Assembly: GCA_965196985.1 (NCBI GenBank)
Contig: CBDALO010000170.1
Location: 7,555 to 71,554 of the forward strand
DNA: 64,000 nucleotides
Direction: 5' to 3'
Source of the DNA: 2-12-FULL-35-23 sp965196985
GTDB taxonomy: Bacteria > Pseudomonadota > Gammaproteobacteria > UBA12402
In this document: piece by piece, positions 1 to 8,126 of the stretch
How the letters are laid out: every line of letters starts with the position of its first letter
Numbering within the stretch: the first letter of the stretch is position 1
Made by a program: the position numbers and the translations under genes
Notes under the pieces: generated by a model
Seen by the model: only the letters and a program-made list of their open reading frames with translations
Told to the model about the DNA's origin: nothing
Database searches by the model: none

Positions 1-1
1 C

Positions 2-403
2 GCTGACGAATCGGCCAAAGGCACTGGTAGATGGTCTCTTTATTACAGCAATCTCGCGCTCGAAATCGAACGAAGTTGCCGATCCTGTTGTGCCACCAAA
101 GCCGAACAACGCCGGGCTCATGGAGGATCGATTGCGCGCGCGGACAAAACACGCGCATACGGACCGGTGTGGGATTGGACCCGCGACGATGTCTGGGCGT
201 ATATAGCTCGACGCGAACTTCCTGCCAACCCGATCTACGACAAAATGCGTGGTCTCGGCGTTTCAGAAGCAAATTTGCGGGTCAGTCATCTCGTGGACGG
301 TCATTTCCTCGAACAAGGTCGGGCTACCTGGTTACGGCGCGGATGGCCGACGTTGTTCGAGGAAATCGCGGATGTCCTTCCTCGCATCCGCGAGTACGTC
401 TAA
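2..403 (+). CDS. PAPS-reductase-like protein, C-terminal part
   Basis: The frame is open from base 2 and ends at TAA 401-403, so only the last 133 codons are present and the start lies outside the window. The visible part has a Cys pair cluster (CRSCCATK) followed by GGSI, then GPVWDWTRDDVWAYI. This arrangement is typical of the C-terminal half of the PP-loop ATP-pyrophosphatase family (PAPS reductase, CysH/DndC-like). The catalytic PP-loop itself would lie upstream and cannot be checked. It could be sulfate assimilation, DNA phosphorothioation (DndC-like) or one of the many PAPS-reductase-like proteins of mobile elements; the fragment does not decide. It converges on the lipoprotein gene that ends at 419. 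Confidence 0.7.
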   Translation, partial: ADESAKGTGRWSLYYSNLALEIERSCRSCCATKAEQRRAHGGSIARADKTRAYGPVWDWTRDDVWAYIARRELPANPIYDKMRGLGVSEANLRVSHLVDGHFLEQGRATWLRRGWPTLFEEIADVLPRIREYV

Positions 404-418
404 TTGCTGCGCATGGGT

Positions 419-973
419 CTATTCGCCGATCTTGAACGAGTTTTGGGCCGCATCAGTGCATTGGAGATAGGACTCCGCATGGGATCGGCCGTCCACATAC
501 GGCCAGTTGCAGTGCCACCCGTCGATTGTTGCGAACCGCCCCTGACCTTCACTCGCCACCGACGCATCGTTGAGGTATCGCTCACTGACTGCCAATGCGG
601 TCGCGCACTCGATGGACCCGGTTAGGACGATCACCGGCTGAACAGCGCCGGTGGCGTGGGGGATGACTGTTCCGCATGCGTCGCCAGCCGATGCGGCTAT
701 AGGCGATGAAATTTCGGGCTGAACTGGTAGCGCGATACCGGGCTGTGTCGGGGACGGATCGAGGGTTCCGTCTGTGATCCCCGCTTGTCCTCGGGCAGAC
801 GTCGCACCAGCCTCGCCCGGCGCTGCGGTAGAGGTTGACGAGCGGGATACTTCACTGTTGGTTCTTGCCGCTGACGACTCGCTCTCGGATCCCGAATCAG
901 TGCATCCTGCGATTGCAGCCACAATCATTGCTGCTATCGCGATGGTGCAGCGTCTGGTGGAATGTTGCTTCAT
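419..973 (-). CDS. Secreted lipoprotein, unknown function
   Basis: 184 aa. The N-terminus is a lipoprotein signal: basic MKQHSTRRC, a hydrophobic stretch of Ile/Ala, and lipobox IAGC followed by a Ser/Glu-rich linker. The mature part has regularly placed cysteines (CGTVI, SIECATAL, GWHCN, LQCTD), resembling the small secreted Cys-paired proteins common in mycobacteria and rhodococci. I chose the ATG at 973 because GGAGAAGG sits five bases upstream; the ATG at 988 overlaps that ribosome site. It is transcribed leftward, last before the convergent PAPS-reductase-like gene. Function is unknown; export to the outer face of the membrane is the only supported inference. Confidence 0.75.
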   Translation of the reverse strand: MKQHSTRRCTIAIAAMIVAAIAGCTDSGSESESSAARTNSEVSRSSTSTAAPGEAGATSARGQAGITDGTLDPSPTQPGIALPVQPEISSPIAASAGDACGTVIPHATGAVQPVIVLTGSIECATALAVSERYLNDASVASEGQGRFATIDGWHCNWPYVDGRSHAESYLQCTDAAQNSFKIGE

Positions 974-1024
974 CAGTACCTTCTCCAATGCGCTTGATTA
1001 CTGTTGTACACGTGGACTTTTCAG

Positions 1025-1120
1025 TTGCATTCTGACTGTCTCTGCAGCTATGATCTGGGCACTGAGATTGCACAGTGAGAGTCGGAGGCATCACCTTTTA
1101 GGTGGCCTCCGATTTTTCTT
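1025..1120 (+). ncRNA. Candidate small RNA with own promoter and terminator
   Basis: On the plus strand TTGCAT (1025-1030), an 18-base spacer and TATGAT (1049-1054) form a near-consensus promoter. About 60 bases downstream a strong hairpin followed by TTTTTCTTT ends the unit. The transcript would be about 55-60 nt, starting near 1061, with a first small hairpin (CACTG...CAGTG) and then the terminator. It is antisense to the end of the 57-aa gene (1091-1264). No protein start is seen within it. It could be a regulatory antisense RNA or just a read-through barrier. Confidence 0.4.
1082..1120 (+). terminator. Intrinsic terminator (plus strand)
   Basis: TCGGAGGC (1082-1089) pairs with GCCTCCGA (1105-1112), with an inner CACC/GGTG stem, and is followed by TTTTTCTTT on the plus strand. 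There is no matching T-run on the minus strand, so it serves rightward transcription although no rightward gene precedes it. Confidence 0.7.
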
Positions 1121-1264
1121 TGCGCCAACAACGTCATTGTTGTCGGCATCCGCGGTCGACAGATCCTCCGAAGCCGATTCAACGATGTTGAACGTCGACT
1201 TGCCAGCCAAAATGTCGGGGTGCATGAATATTTCGGGGCGGCCTTGTGCGTCGGTGTAACCCAT
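1091..1264 (-). CDS. Small protein, 57 aa, last gene of the ART-like operon
   Basis: Reads MGYTDAQGRPEIFMHP at the start and ends in a basic tail KNRRPPKR. It begins 14 bases after the stop of the ADP-ribosyltransferase-like gene, with AGAAAG upstream of the ATG at 1264, so it is likely translated from the same leftward message. Its last codons lie inside the plus-strand terminator hairpin. No family is recognised. Codon use is like that of the neighbours, and the short spacing is the main support for it being real. Confidence 0.5.
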   Translation of the reverse strand: MGYTDAQGRPEIFMHPDILAGKSTFNIVESASEDLSTADADNNDVVGAKKNRRPPKR

Positions 1265-1277
1265 GATCAGCTTCTTT

Positions 1278-2171
1278 CTAAGTCGTGTCGGGCGTTGTGA
1301 TCTCGCGTAGTTGCACGACGATTCGTTCGCCGGGCGGCAGACCGGGTCGTTCGTACGGCGCGTTATGCACGGCGACTACTTCGACATGCATTCCTCGAGG
1401 AAGCACGTGCGCGGTGTTGTTCCCGCTGTCAGACTGGCCGAGGTACATGCCACGGCTCGTTTCGATCTCGAAGGCAACGTCGTTGGGGCCTCGATGAGCG
1501 TCCAGTTCGTGAAGCGTGTGTGTGCCGGCTGTGAAGCGGTCAAAGGAAATCACTGCCCCTGGTTGCAAATTCGATGGCCAATCATGCCGTCCGGCCACTG
1601 GATGAGGCATGGTGACTTCGGTGTAGACCAGATGGCCTCGACCAGTTTTCGATTCCGCAGATTGGATCGCACGGTCGATGCGCTGGACCTCTTTTCGTTG
1701 TTTGTCGTCGAGCATGACCGCGTCGCCGTTAACTCTCGACAAGGCAGCGTTCGTCTCCTCCCATGTCTTCGGGTCCGACACCAACCCGTGTAATGCGCGG
1801 TGTTGTGTCCCCGGCATTGCGTCGAGAACAGCACGTTTGGCGACCGAGCGGGCTTTGCGTTGTCTCGAACTCAAGTTCTTGCGAAGTTCGATCTCGCCAG
1901 GCAAGTTTCGGCGCAATCGTGCATCGGTGATTGGGGCAGTACCCGGGCGAGGAAAAGCACGATTGAGATCCTTGGAAGCTCGGGTCAGACTCATACCTTC
2001 GGTGGCCGAGTCGAGGTTCCGAGCGGATGCTCTTTCCTTCTCTCGCTCTGCATATCGCTCTTCGGGAATGACAAGAGCTTGTTTTTTCGTCGTCACATTC
2101 GAGTTTCCGCCGTCGACGTCCACGACACCGGATACGCCGTCTGGGCTCGATCTGGTGTAGCTGCGGGACAT
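1278..2171 (-). CDS. ADP-ribosyltransferase-like protein, catalytic residues not conserved
   Basis: 297 aa from the ATG at 2171 (GGAAG ten bases upstream); a longer open frame to 2546 overlaps the zinc-protein gene and is unlikely. The first ~110 residues are charged and disordered-looking. From about residue 170 the order of elements resembles the ART exoenzyme fold of actinobacterial and phage toxins: a helix IDRAIQSA, strand GHLVYTEV, then VISFDRFTAG, VAFEIETSRGMYLGQS, LPRGMHVEVVAV and RIVVQLREI. In active enzymes these positions carry R, S-T-S and E-x-E; here they read T (VYTEV), ISF and NNTAH, so an active R-S-E triad is not apparent. The family assignment is by motif order, not by a search. 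It is the fourth gene of the HNH operon, now cut off from its promoter. Confidence 0.5.
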   Translation of the reverse strand: MSRSYTRSSPDGVSGVVDVDGGNSNVTTKKQALVIPEERYAEREKERASARNLDSATEGMSLTRASKDLNRAFPRPGTAPITDARLRRNLPGEIELRKNLSSRQRKARSVAKRAVLDAMPGTQHRALHGLVSDPKTWEETNAALSRVNGDAVMLDDKQRKEVQRIDRAIQSAESKTGRGHLVYTEVTMPHPVAGRHDWPSNLQPGAVISFDRFTAGTHTLHELDAHRGPNDVAFEIETSRGMYLGQSDSGNNTAHVLPRGMHVEVVAVHNAPYERPGLPPGERIVVQLREITTPDTT

Positions 2172-2200
2172 AAGGGGTCTACTTCCTCGAATGGGTCCGA

Positions 2201-2524
2201 TCACGCAGTTTTGCGGTGTGGAGTGGGAACTTGAGTTCCCAACGTCATTGCAGTGTCGAGGACATCGGAGATGTTCCGGCTGATTCTTCCGCACACCACA
2301 CATTGGGCTGGGAGATGTTGAGTGAGCAATTCCACGAAATGGATGTGGCACACCAGGTGCGGACTCGGGGTCCATCCGGCGCAGCAGTCTCTCAATGTGA
2401 GAGCCCACTGCGCCGGCCGAACGTGAGTCACCTCGACGCCAGCTTGCTTTTCGAGCTCGCAGCTGGTGCAGGTAGGAAGGACACGTACAACCGAATCGAT
2501 ATCGAGCGGCGAGTTGTGGTCCAT
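2201..2524 (-). CDS. Small putative zinc-binding protein
   Basis: 107 aa with the start ATG at 2524 preceded by AGGAG at seven bases. It carries CTSCEL (about residues 19-24), CHIHF near residue 60 and CVVCG near residue 75, so two CxxC pairs and several His could hold one or two zinc ions. It lies 29 bases upstream of the ART-like gene and downstream of the 139-aa gene, all on the minus strand. The Cys/His layout suggests a structural zinc fold; I do not recognise a named family. Confidence 0.6.
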   Translation of the reverse strand: MDHNSPLDIDSVVRVLPTCTSCELEKQAGVEVTHVRPAQWALTLRDCCAGWTPSPHLVCHIHFVELLTQHLPAQCVVCGRISRNISDVLDTAMTLGTQVPTPHRKTA

Positions 2525-2560
2525 CGTGAGCTCCTCTGTTCTGCAAAGCTGGCAGGCGAT

Positions 2561-2980
2561 TTAGTCGTTGTGATCGGTACCGCTGGGCTGTTCACCGGTA
2601 TGACTCGGCGGCGTCGGCGGGGTGGCCGGCTGCGGGGTTTCGGCAGCGGCCGGCTTCTGCCGGCGCGGCTTCTTCTTCTTCGGCGCCGAGTAGCCCATCT
2701 CTGTAAGTTCACGTGCGGTCCAGCCACCCGAAACGGCTGTGTCGTATGCGGTTTTGATCTTGTCTTCCGCATCTGCGTGTTCTGCGTCGAGCACGTCGAG
2801 TTCCTGGGCATGCTTGGCCAGGAGGGCCTCTCGCTGATCGAGTATTTCCTGTGCAGAGGCTTGTGCCTCACCAATTGCGCCGACAAGCGATACCCGCGCC
2901 TGAAGCGCTTTGTGGGCCAGGGCCTCAGCGCTCTTGCGTGCTGTGTCCACGGCCTTCTTGTTGGTCGGTGTGGGGCTCAT
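2561..2980 (-). CDS. Coiled-coil protein with basic Pro-rich tail, unknown
   Basis: 139 aa. Residues 5-75 are strongly helical and rich in Ala, Glu and Lys and should form a coiled coil; a short GWTARELTEMGY segment looks like a small helix-turn-helix or Lsr2-like piece; the C-terminus is a basic stretch (PKKKKPRRQKP) followed by a Pro/Thr-rich tail. The ATG at 2980 is preceded by AAGGAG, which overlaps the stop codon region of the HNH gene fragment that ends at 2984, so this was the second gene of the HNH operon. Function is unknown; the basic region suggests nucleic-acid contact. Confidence 0.6.
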   Translation of the reverse strand: MSPTPTNKKAVDTARKSAEALAHKALQARVSLVGAIGEAQASAQEILDQREALLAKHAQELDVLDAEHADAEDKIKTAYDTAVSGGWTARELTEMGYSAPKKKKPRRQKPAAAETPQPATPPTPPSHTGEQPSGTDHND

Positions 2981-2983
2981 CTG

Positions 2984-3283
2984 TCATTTCTCCTTGGTTG
3001 TTGCCGGATCCAGTCCGCACGCAAGTGAAGCGCTGTGAAGGTCACCGGTGGTGACGCTCAGCGCGTAGTCGCGGGCGACTGTCAAATAGCGTGCCGCATA
3101 CTCGCATCCGTAGGCAGCATTGGGGGGCATCCATTCGTCGAGTCCTTTATCGGATTTCTTCCCGTTCGTGGATCCGTCCACGGCCATCAGGTTGCGATCG
3201 ATGTCGTTGGCAAACTGGATTCGCTGGTCGACAGTCCATTTCGAAGCACCCATTTTCCATGCTCTCGCAAGGGGATACACGTG
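2984..3283 (-). pseudogene. Split HNH nuclease gene, piece D (3' end)
   Basis: The last 97 codons plus stop of the DUF1524-type HNH nuclease. It reads YPLARAWKMGA onward and keeps the family motifs FANDIDRNL, STNGKKSD and EWMPPNAAYGCEYAARY. It has no start and no signal peptide. Its left neighbour piece (codons ending QIDHV) is at 8121-8273; the break falls right after the HV codons of the catalytic DHV motif, where the core ACACGTG (3277-3283) is shared with 8120-8126. Joining the pieces keeps the frame. Confidence 0.85.
3277..3283. other. Attachment core of element 1, left copy
   Basis: ACACGTG occurs at 3277-3283 and again at 8120-8126, on either side of element 1. It lies in the codons for His-Val of the HNH gene. 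Only the core is shared; no longer target duplication is seen. Confidence 0.75.
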
Positions 3284-3475
3284 TAATCCGTAACTAGTAG
3301 GTAGTGCCGTTGACATCATCCTGGGTCTCCGTCCACGGATCCGGGATATGTGGGCGACGGTGTTATCTGCAGGCAGCGAGGCATGCCGATGACACCGCCG
3401 ACACGCACCGTTCGGGTGCATCGAATCAGGCAGGGCCGGGCGTAGCTTCGACTTCAGACGAACGGGAGCGGGCTG

Positions 3476-4651
3476 ATGGCTAGAGCGCAACGTGTCACTC
3501 TCAGCGACGGTGCAACGACCTGGACGGTGATCGACAGATCGTTTGGTCTCGTTGAGCCGGTCGAGGCATACCTCGAGTACGGGCGGCAAGTCGACTTCCG
3601 GCCGAACACGACCCGGGCCTACGCACAGAGCTTGGCCCAGTGGTGGTCGTTCCTGGAGGTGACCGGCAGGTCGTGGGATGCGGTGAAGCTGCACGACTTC
3701 GGCGACTTCATCTCGGCTCTGCGCTACGGCGAGCTGGACTCTCCGATCCGCGAACTGCGTCCCCATCCGACGCTCAGCGACAGCACGGTGAATCTCCGCA
3801 TGCGTGCAGTGATGAGTTTCTACCGCTACCAGGCCGACAGCGGAACGGACGCTGCGCCGTTCCTGTGGAAACAAGCCCAGGTCCGATCGGGACGCTACCT
3901 CTCGTTCCTCGAGCACGTCACCCGGCGAGCGCCGCGGAAGCGCGCCGCCATCCGAATCCGCGCCGCCCGCAAGACCATTCCGATTCTGACGCCGACCACG
4001 ATCGACGCCCTCCAAGATGCCGAGGCCACCTACGACCCAACACTCGTGGAATGGCGAGGTGACCTGCGATATCGGTTCCTGTGGGCAGTCCTGTCGGAAT
4101 CGGGCATGCGGATCGGTGAAGCCCTCTCGTTGCAGCACCGCGACTGGATTACCGGGATCGGTGGCAAGAGCGCCCGGGTCGCGATCGTGAGCAGGGCGCA
4201 CCCGCACGGCCTGTCCGCCAAGTCCGGGGAGCGCGAGGTCCACATCGGGTCTCGGCTCGACCGGCTCTATGCCGACTACGTGTGGTGGCTGTGCGACCGA
4301 GGCGCCGATGTCGCCCTCGGCGATTGGGACAGTAGCTACATCTTCTGCAACGTGCTGCGGAACCCGCTGTTCGCGCCGCTGCGCACCGAGTCGGTCTATG
4401 CGCACTTGCGCTCGATGAAGCATCGCAACGCCGATCTCCCGAACCTGATGACACCGCACTGGTTTCGGCACACCCATGCCACTGCACTGTTGCTGGCGGG
4501 GAGCCCCGTCCACACCGTCAGCCGCCGCCTCGGCCACGCGAGCGTGCAAACCACGATGAACATCTACGGCCATGTCACCGAGGACGCCGAGCTGGCGTCG
4601 GTAGCGAACTGGCGCGAATACGTCGCCGGATGGGAGTATCCGAATGTCTAG
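3476..4651 (+). CDS. tnpA: Tyrosine recombinase, TnpA-like (element 1)
   Basis: 391 aa. N-terminal SAM-like core-binding domain (about 25-150) and C-terminal catalytic domain with the family residues: Arg in SGMRIGEAL near residue 211, HWFRH near 328-332, His in LGHASVQTT near 352, and the nucleophile Tyr in NIYGH near 363. The ATG at 3476 follows GGAG by seven bases. The length is close to Tn554 TnpA (about 360 aa). It overlaps tnpB by eight bases, as expected for a co-translated recombinase set acting together on the element ends. Confidence 0.9.
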   Translation: MARAQRVTLSDGATTWTVIDRSFGLVEPVEAYLEYGRQVDFRPNTTRAYAQSLAQWWSFLEVTGRSWDAVKLHDFGDFISALRYGELDSPIRELRPHPTLSDSTVNLRMRAVMSFYRYQADSGTDAAPFLWKQAQVRSGRYLSFLEHVTRRAPRKRAAIRIRAARKTIPILTPTTIDALQDAEATYDPTLVEWRGDLRYRFLWAVLSESGMRIGEALSLQHRDWITGIGGKSARVAIVSRAHPHGLSAKSGEREVHIGSRLDRLYADYVWWLCDRGADVALGDWDSSYIFCNVLRNPLFAPLRTESVYAHLRSMKHRNADLPNLMTPHWFRHTHATALLLAGSPVHTVSRRLGHASVQTTMNIYGHVTEDAELASVANWREYVAGWEYPNV

Positions 4652-6818
4652 CCCCGCAAACGATCCCGCGTTCACATCCTGGCCGCGCAGCCCCAAGAGA
4701 CTGCACCAGATCGATCCGGGCTTGGCACTAGCGGACATGTTCGACCCCGCAATCGCCCGCAGGCTCTGGGACTCTCTGCCCGAAGAATGCCGCAGCGATC
4801 ACTTCGACAAGAAGACGATGCCGGCGCACTACCGACCGGCGATCCGCGAAGTCAGTGCGGGCAGCAGCAGCGGCAGCGACTGGACCGCCTGTTACCTGAA
4901 TTTTCGGGGTCTCCCTGAACCTATGACCTGGGAAGTTGCCTGGATCATTCACCGGTACATCGAGTTGGGACGGTTCATTCGCATCGTCGACGCGAACGCC
5001 GTCTTCATCTTGCTGCGCGCCGCGATCCGCCACGGGGACGACGAATGTCGGTCGGCGCAATCGCTGCTGCACCGTTCGCCCGACGAGTGGGTGCGATCCG
5101 CGCGGAAGGCGCAGATGCTCGGCGAGAAGATCGGTGAATTCGCCTTCAAAGAAGGTACCTACCGTCTTGGACACATGGTCGCAGTACTCGGATATGCCTA
5201 TCACCGCGGCCCGTGGTGGGAGCTGAACGTCTGGAATCCGAGCCTCGACCCGAGGGTGCCTCAGCGAGACCACGAGCCTATCGGATCGACGACGATGCAC
5301 TTCACCAACCTGACCAGCCTCTGGATGCGCGAGGGAGCGAAGTACTGGCTCTCGGCGGGCCTGAGCGCGGAGAGGTACTCGTGGAGCACGATCAAGTCGC
5401 GCCTGGATGCCCTGAAATGGCTGCAACGCTACATCGACACCACCGCCGACCAGGGCCCGTGTCTGACTACCGATCCACACCGACTGCGGGGCTTCATCCG
5501 AGGGTTCTGCGACATGCTCCTTGCGCACCGCATCGAGTCCGGACCGCGCGCAGGCCGCCCTCTGGCGAAGAACCCACGCCGCCAGATCATGACCGCCATC
5601 GAGCAGTTCTACCAGTTCATGTATGACCACCGGGATGAAGCCGCCACCGAACTCGGTATCAGTGCCTGGGCCACTCTGCGGCCCGAGCACTGCGTGCTGT
5701 TCCGCCCCGAGGACAAGCCCCGCCTCACCAACGTCAAGGCACACGACATGGTCCTCGAAGACGGTGTCATGCAGCAGATCGCCGAGGGCAGTGGGCTGCT
5801 CGCGCAGCCAGTGCAGGAGGGCGGGCTCGGCGATCTGCAGGCCTTCCACATCATGATGCTTCTGCTGCGCACCGGCCGTCGCGCCAACGAGGTGCTGATG
5901 ATGGACTTCGACCCGCTCGAACCGATGCTGCGCAATTCCGCGGCTGGCGATCCTGACGGCGCTGGATTCGTCGCCCGGATGCGGTATCAACAGACCAAGG
6001 TCGAACCGAACGTCGCACCCTCGATCCCCGTGGACGACGAGATCGTCACGATCATCCGAGCGCAGCAAAAGCATGCCCGCGAGATGATGGCACACTTCGG
6101 AAACCCTGGTGTGACGCCGAAGTACCTGTTCCTCCGCACGACCCGAAACCGGATGGGCGACAAGCCTTACCCGATGACGACAATGCATCTGCGGTTCAGC
6201 AGGCTCACCAGTCTGCTCGACATCAGCGACTCCGTCGGCCGACGCGTCGCTGTCTCCAAGACACATCAGTTCCGGCACACCGCGGCGACCAACCTGATCA
6301 ACGCCGGAGTGCCGCTTCACGTCGTGATGCGCTACTTCGGGCACGTTTCGCCGGACATGACCTTGCACTACGCCGTGACCTCTGCGCAGACCATGGAAGA
6401 GGAATTCCTCCGCTACAAGAAGGTCACCCGTGACGGGCGCACCGCCACGATCGACAGCTCCGACCTCTACGACCTGATCCAGCTCGACAAGCGAGCTGAT
6501 CGCATCTTGCCCAACGGTTGGTGCGCGCTCCCACCGAAACAGTTGTGCGATAAGGGAAACGCCTGCCTGTCTTGCTCGAAATTCGTCACCGACTCCACTC
6601 ATGCCCCGCAGTTGCGGACCCAGCTCGCCGACACGGAAACACTGATCGAACACCGGCAAGCAGTGTTCACCGCGAAGTACGGCGCCCCGATGGACGAGAC
6701 GAACATCTGGCTGCAAGGCCGCCAGATCGAGGTCGACTCGCTTAACCGGATCCTGCTCTCGATCAACGATGTCTCCGCCGCCGACAAAGCGGTTCGCGGT
6801 CCCGGAACCACCACCTAG
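4644..6818 (+). CDS. tnpB: Large tyrosine recombinase, TnpB-like (element 1)
   Basis: 724 aa. A long N-terminal region (about 1-270) precedes the SAM-like and catalytic domains. Catalytic motifs: Arg in TGRRANEVLMM near residue 411, HQFRHTAAT near 540, YFGHVSPDMTLHYA with Tyr near 573. The C-terminus carries CDKGNACLSCSKF, a small Cys cluster typical of TnpB-type recombinases of this group. The start ATG lies within the end of tnpA. Tn554 TnpB is about 630 aa, so this is a slightly longer member. It should act with TnpA in strand exchange. Confidence 0.9.
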   Translation: MSSPANDPAFTSWPRSPKRLHQIDPGLALADMFDPAIARRLWDSLPEECRSDHFDKKTMPAHYRPAIREVSAGSSSGSDWTACYLNFRGLPEPMTWEVAWIIHRYIELGRFIRIVDANAVFILLRAAIRHGDDECRSAQSLLHRSPDEWVRSARKAQMLGEKIGEFAFKEGTYRLGHMVAVLGYAYHRGPWWELNVWNPSLDPRVPQRDHEPIGSTTMHFTNLTSLWMREGAKYWLSAGLSAERYSWSTIKSRLDALKWLQRYIDTTADQGPCLTTDPHRLRGFIRGFCDMLLAHRIESGPRAGRPLAKNPRRQIMTAIEQFYQFMYDHRDEAATELGISAWATLRPEHCVLFRPEDKPRLTNVKAHDMVLEDGVMQQIAEGSGLLAQPVQEGGLGDLQAFHIMMLLLRTGRRANEVLMMDFDPLEPMLRNSAAGDPDGAGFVARMRYQQTKVEPNVAPSIPVDDEIVTIIRAQQKHAREMMAHFGNPGVTPKYLFLRTTRNRMGDKPYPMTTMHLRFSRLTSLLDISDSVGRRVAVSKTHQFRHTAATNLINAGVPLHVVMRYFGHVSPDMTLHYAVTSAQTMEEEFLRYKKVTRDGRTATIDSSDLYDLIQLDKRADRILPNGWCALPPKQLCDKGNACLSCSKFVTDSTHAPQLRTQLADTETLIEHRQAVFTAKYGAPMDETNIWLQGRQIEVDSLNRILLSINDVSAADKAVRGPGTTT

Positions 6819-6836
6819 AGCAAGGAGAACCAGCCC

Positions 6837-7235
6837 GTGCCCGAACATCTCACCGCCGCAGCGCGAGCGCGCCACACCGAGACCAGAGCCCGCGCGGACG
6901 CGGCGCTGCTGGCACTCAGCAATGCAGGCGAACCGGTCACCTTCGCGGCCGTCGCTCGCCGCGCCAAGGTCTCCACCGACTTCCTCTACAACCAGCCCGA
7001 CCTGCGCACAAAGATCAACGACCTCCGCACCCAGCGGCCGCATCGCCGAACCACTCCAGAACAGATTGCCGAACCCGAACAGCAGTCCGCATCGTCCGCG
7101 GTCAGGGCGCTGTCCGCGCAGCTCAAGGACCTCAAACGCCGACACGCCGAAGAGATCTGCGAGTTGCGCACGGCGCTCGCGGTCGCCCACGGTGAGAACC
7201 TCGCACTGCGGCGACGACTCGCCGACTCCAACTAG
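6837..7235 (+). CDS. tnpC: DUF6262/TnpC-like accessory protein (element 1)
   Basis: 132 aa starting at GTG 6837, nine bases after AAGGAG. It has an N-terminal helix with ARARHTETRARADAAL, a helix-turn-helix-like segment PVTFAAVARRAKVSTDFLYN, and a C-terminal coiled coil. The size and position after tnpB match Tn554 TnpC (125 aa), a protein that helps orientation and efficiency of transposition in the known system. The wording DFLYN/WFIYN is shared with the element 2 copy. Confidence 0.8.
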   Translation: MPEHLTAAARARHTETRARADAALLALSNAGEPVTFAAVARRAKVSTDFLYNQPDLRTKINDLRTQRPHRRTTPEQIAEPEQQSASSAVRALSAQLKDLKRRHAEEICELRTALAVAHGENLALRRRLADSN

Positions 7236-7266
7236 CGCCCTGCAGGTAAGCGAATTCACCGCTCGT

Positions 7267-8037
7267 TCACGAAACACGACCCGCCGCCTCGGCATTGGAG
7301 GGAAGCCCCTGGCCGGGACACGTCGACAAGACCGCGGCGATCGCGTCTTTCTCCGCATTGGTCACCCACAACCGATACCGGAGTTTGACCGCGACCTGAC
7401 GAGCCACATAAGCACATCGGAACGCCTTGTTCGGAGGAAGCCACGAGGCGGCATCGGAGTCACTCTTCGCCGAGTTCGGAGCCTGCGTAGTAGCGATGAG
7501 ATTGAGCGGATCATTAGCCAGATCGACCCGCTCGGCGACCGACAACTGCTGCGCACCCTTCTGCCACGAATCACCAAGTGCAACGACATGCTCGATCGGG
7601 ACGAGCGGCGAAGTCGTCTCCCCTCGAACGAAATTCACCGTGGTCCCGGTATACGGATCGTGAAGGACTCCCGACTGCACCACGCACGGCGGCGAGGCCA
7701 CACCCGAGCGGTCCTTGCACGTGATGTCCACAAGGTCACGGGAGAGTATGTCCTCGCGTGTGCTCAGCGAGTTCCCGCCCCACATAACGGTATTCGTATC
7801 AGTCCACGCTATACCGAACTCGCTTCGCGCATAACCCGTCTTAGGCGCACGCCCCTTCACCGCAAGCTCCTCCAGCGCCGACAGTGCCTCATCGACCTGC
7901 GCACCCGGCGCAGAAGTTCCCGACACCGGAGCTGCGAATACCGCCCCGCCATCAGGCCGATGGACCGAGCAACCAGACACAGCGACAACGAACGCCGCAG
8001 CCGCCACCGCGACCCCGGTCACGCGCTGGCGCATCAC
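7267..8037 (-). CDS. HNH (DUF1524-type) nuclease lipoprotein, cargo of element 1
   Basis: 256 aa, complete. Lipoprotein signal with lipobox VSGC near residue 23, then the family body: LAVKGRAPKTGYARSEFG, DPYTGTTVNF, PIEHVVALGDSWQKGAQ (catalytic His motif), LANDPLNLIATT, NSAKSDSDAASWLPPN and CAYVARQVAVK. DUF1524/HNH proteins of this secreted type are predicted metal-dependent nucleases exposed on the cell surface. It is convergent to tnpC1 with a 31-bp gap. At the place matching element 1's own target it reads GAG-CATGTCG rather than GAT-CACGTGT, so it would not carry the element's target core. Confidence 0.85.
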   Translation of the reverse strand: MMRQRVTGVAVAAAAFVVAVSGCSVHRPDGGAVFAAPVSGTSAPGAQVDEALSALEELAVKGRAPKTGYARSEFGIAWTDTNTVMWGGNSLSTREDILSRDLVDITCKDRSGVASPPCVVQSGVLHDPYTGTTVNFVRGETTSPLVPIEHVVALGDSWQKGAQQLSVAERVDLANDPLNLIATTQAPNSAKSDSDAASWLPPNKAFRCAYVARQVAVKLRYRLWVTNAEKDAIAAVLSTCPGQGLPSNAEAAGRVS

Positions 8038-8119
8038 AAGGCCACCACAGCACTCAGCAGCATGTCATCGACACAGTAACCAGCAGAAAGAGGAAGACTC
8101 CTTGACAAAGCTGCTGATA

Positions 8120-8126
8120 ACACGTG
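8120..8126. other. Attachment core of element 1, right copy
   Basis: ACACGTG, the same core as at 3277-3283. In the minus strand it encodes the end of QIDHV of piece C. The sequence just before it on the plus strand (CTGATA) is element DNA. Confidence 0.75.

Larger units (their letters stand above)
3284..8126 (+). mobile_element. Element 1: Tn554-like element carrying an HNH gene
   Basis: About 4.84 kb, bounded by ACACGTG cores. It holds tnpA-, tnpB- and tnpC-like genes in the order and sizes of Tn554 (391, 724 and 132 aa) on the plus strand, and a convergent complete HNH lipoprotein gene (7267-8037). Its left end begins TAATCC and its right end finishes TGATA(A), a short imperfect inverted end also seen in element 2. 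It is inserted in the DHV codons of the older HNH gene. The assignment to the Tn554 type rests on gene order and on insertion without target duplication. Confidence 0.8.

Noticed and set aside
1278..2546. 422-aa version of the ART-like protein
   Set aside because: Its first 125 residues overlap the zinc-protein gene in another frame and are Arg/Ser-rich; ATG 2171 has a ribosome site.
2984..4738. A 584-aa minus-strand protein ending in the HNH motif
   Set aside because: Only the last 97 codons are gene-like; the rest is antisense to tnpA1. The start was lost by insertion of element 1.
4728..7358. 876-codon open frame on the minus strand
   Set aside because: It lies fully antisense to tnpB1 and tnpC1, has Arg/Gly/Val-rich low-information sequence and no ribosome site; such frames arise opposite GC-rich genes.
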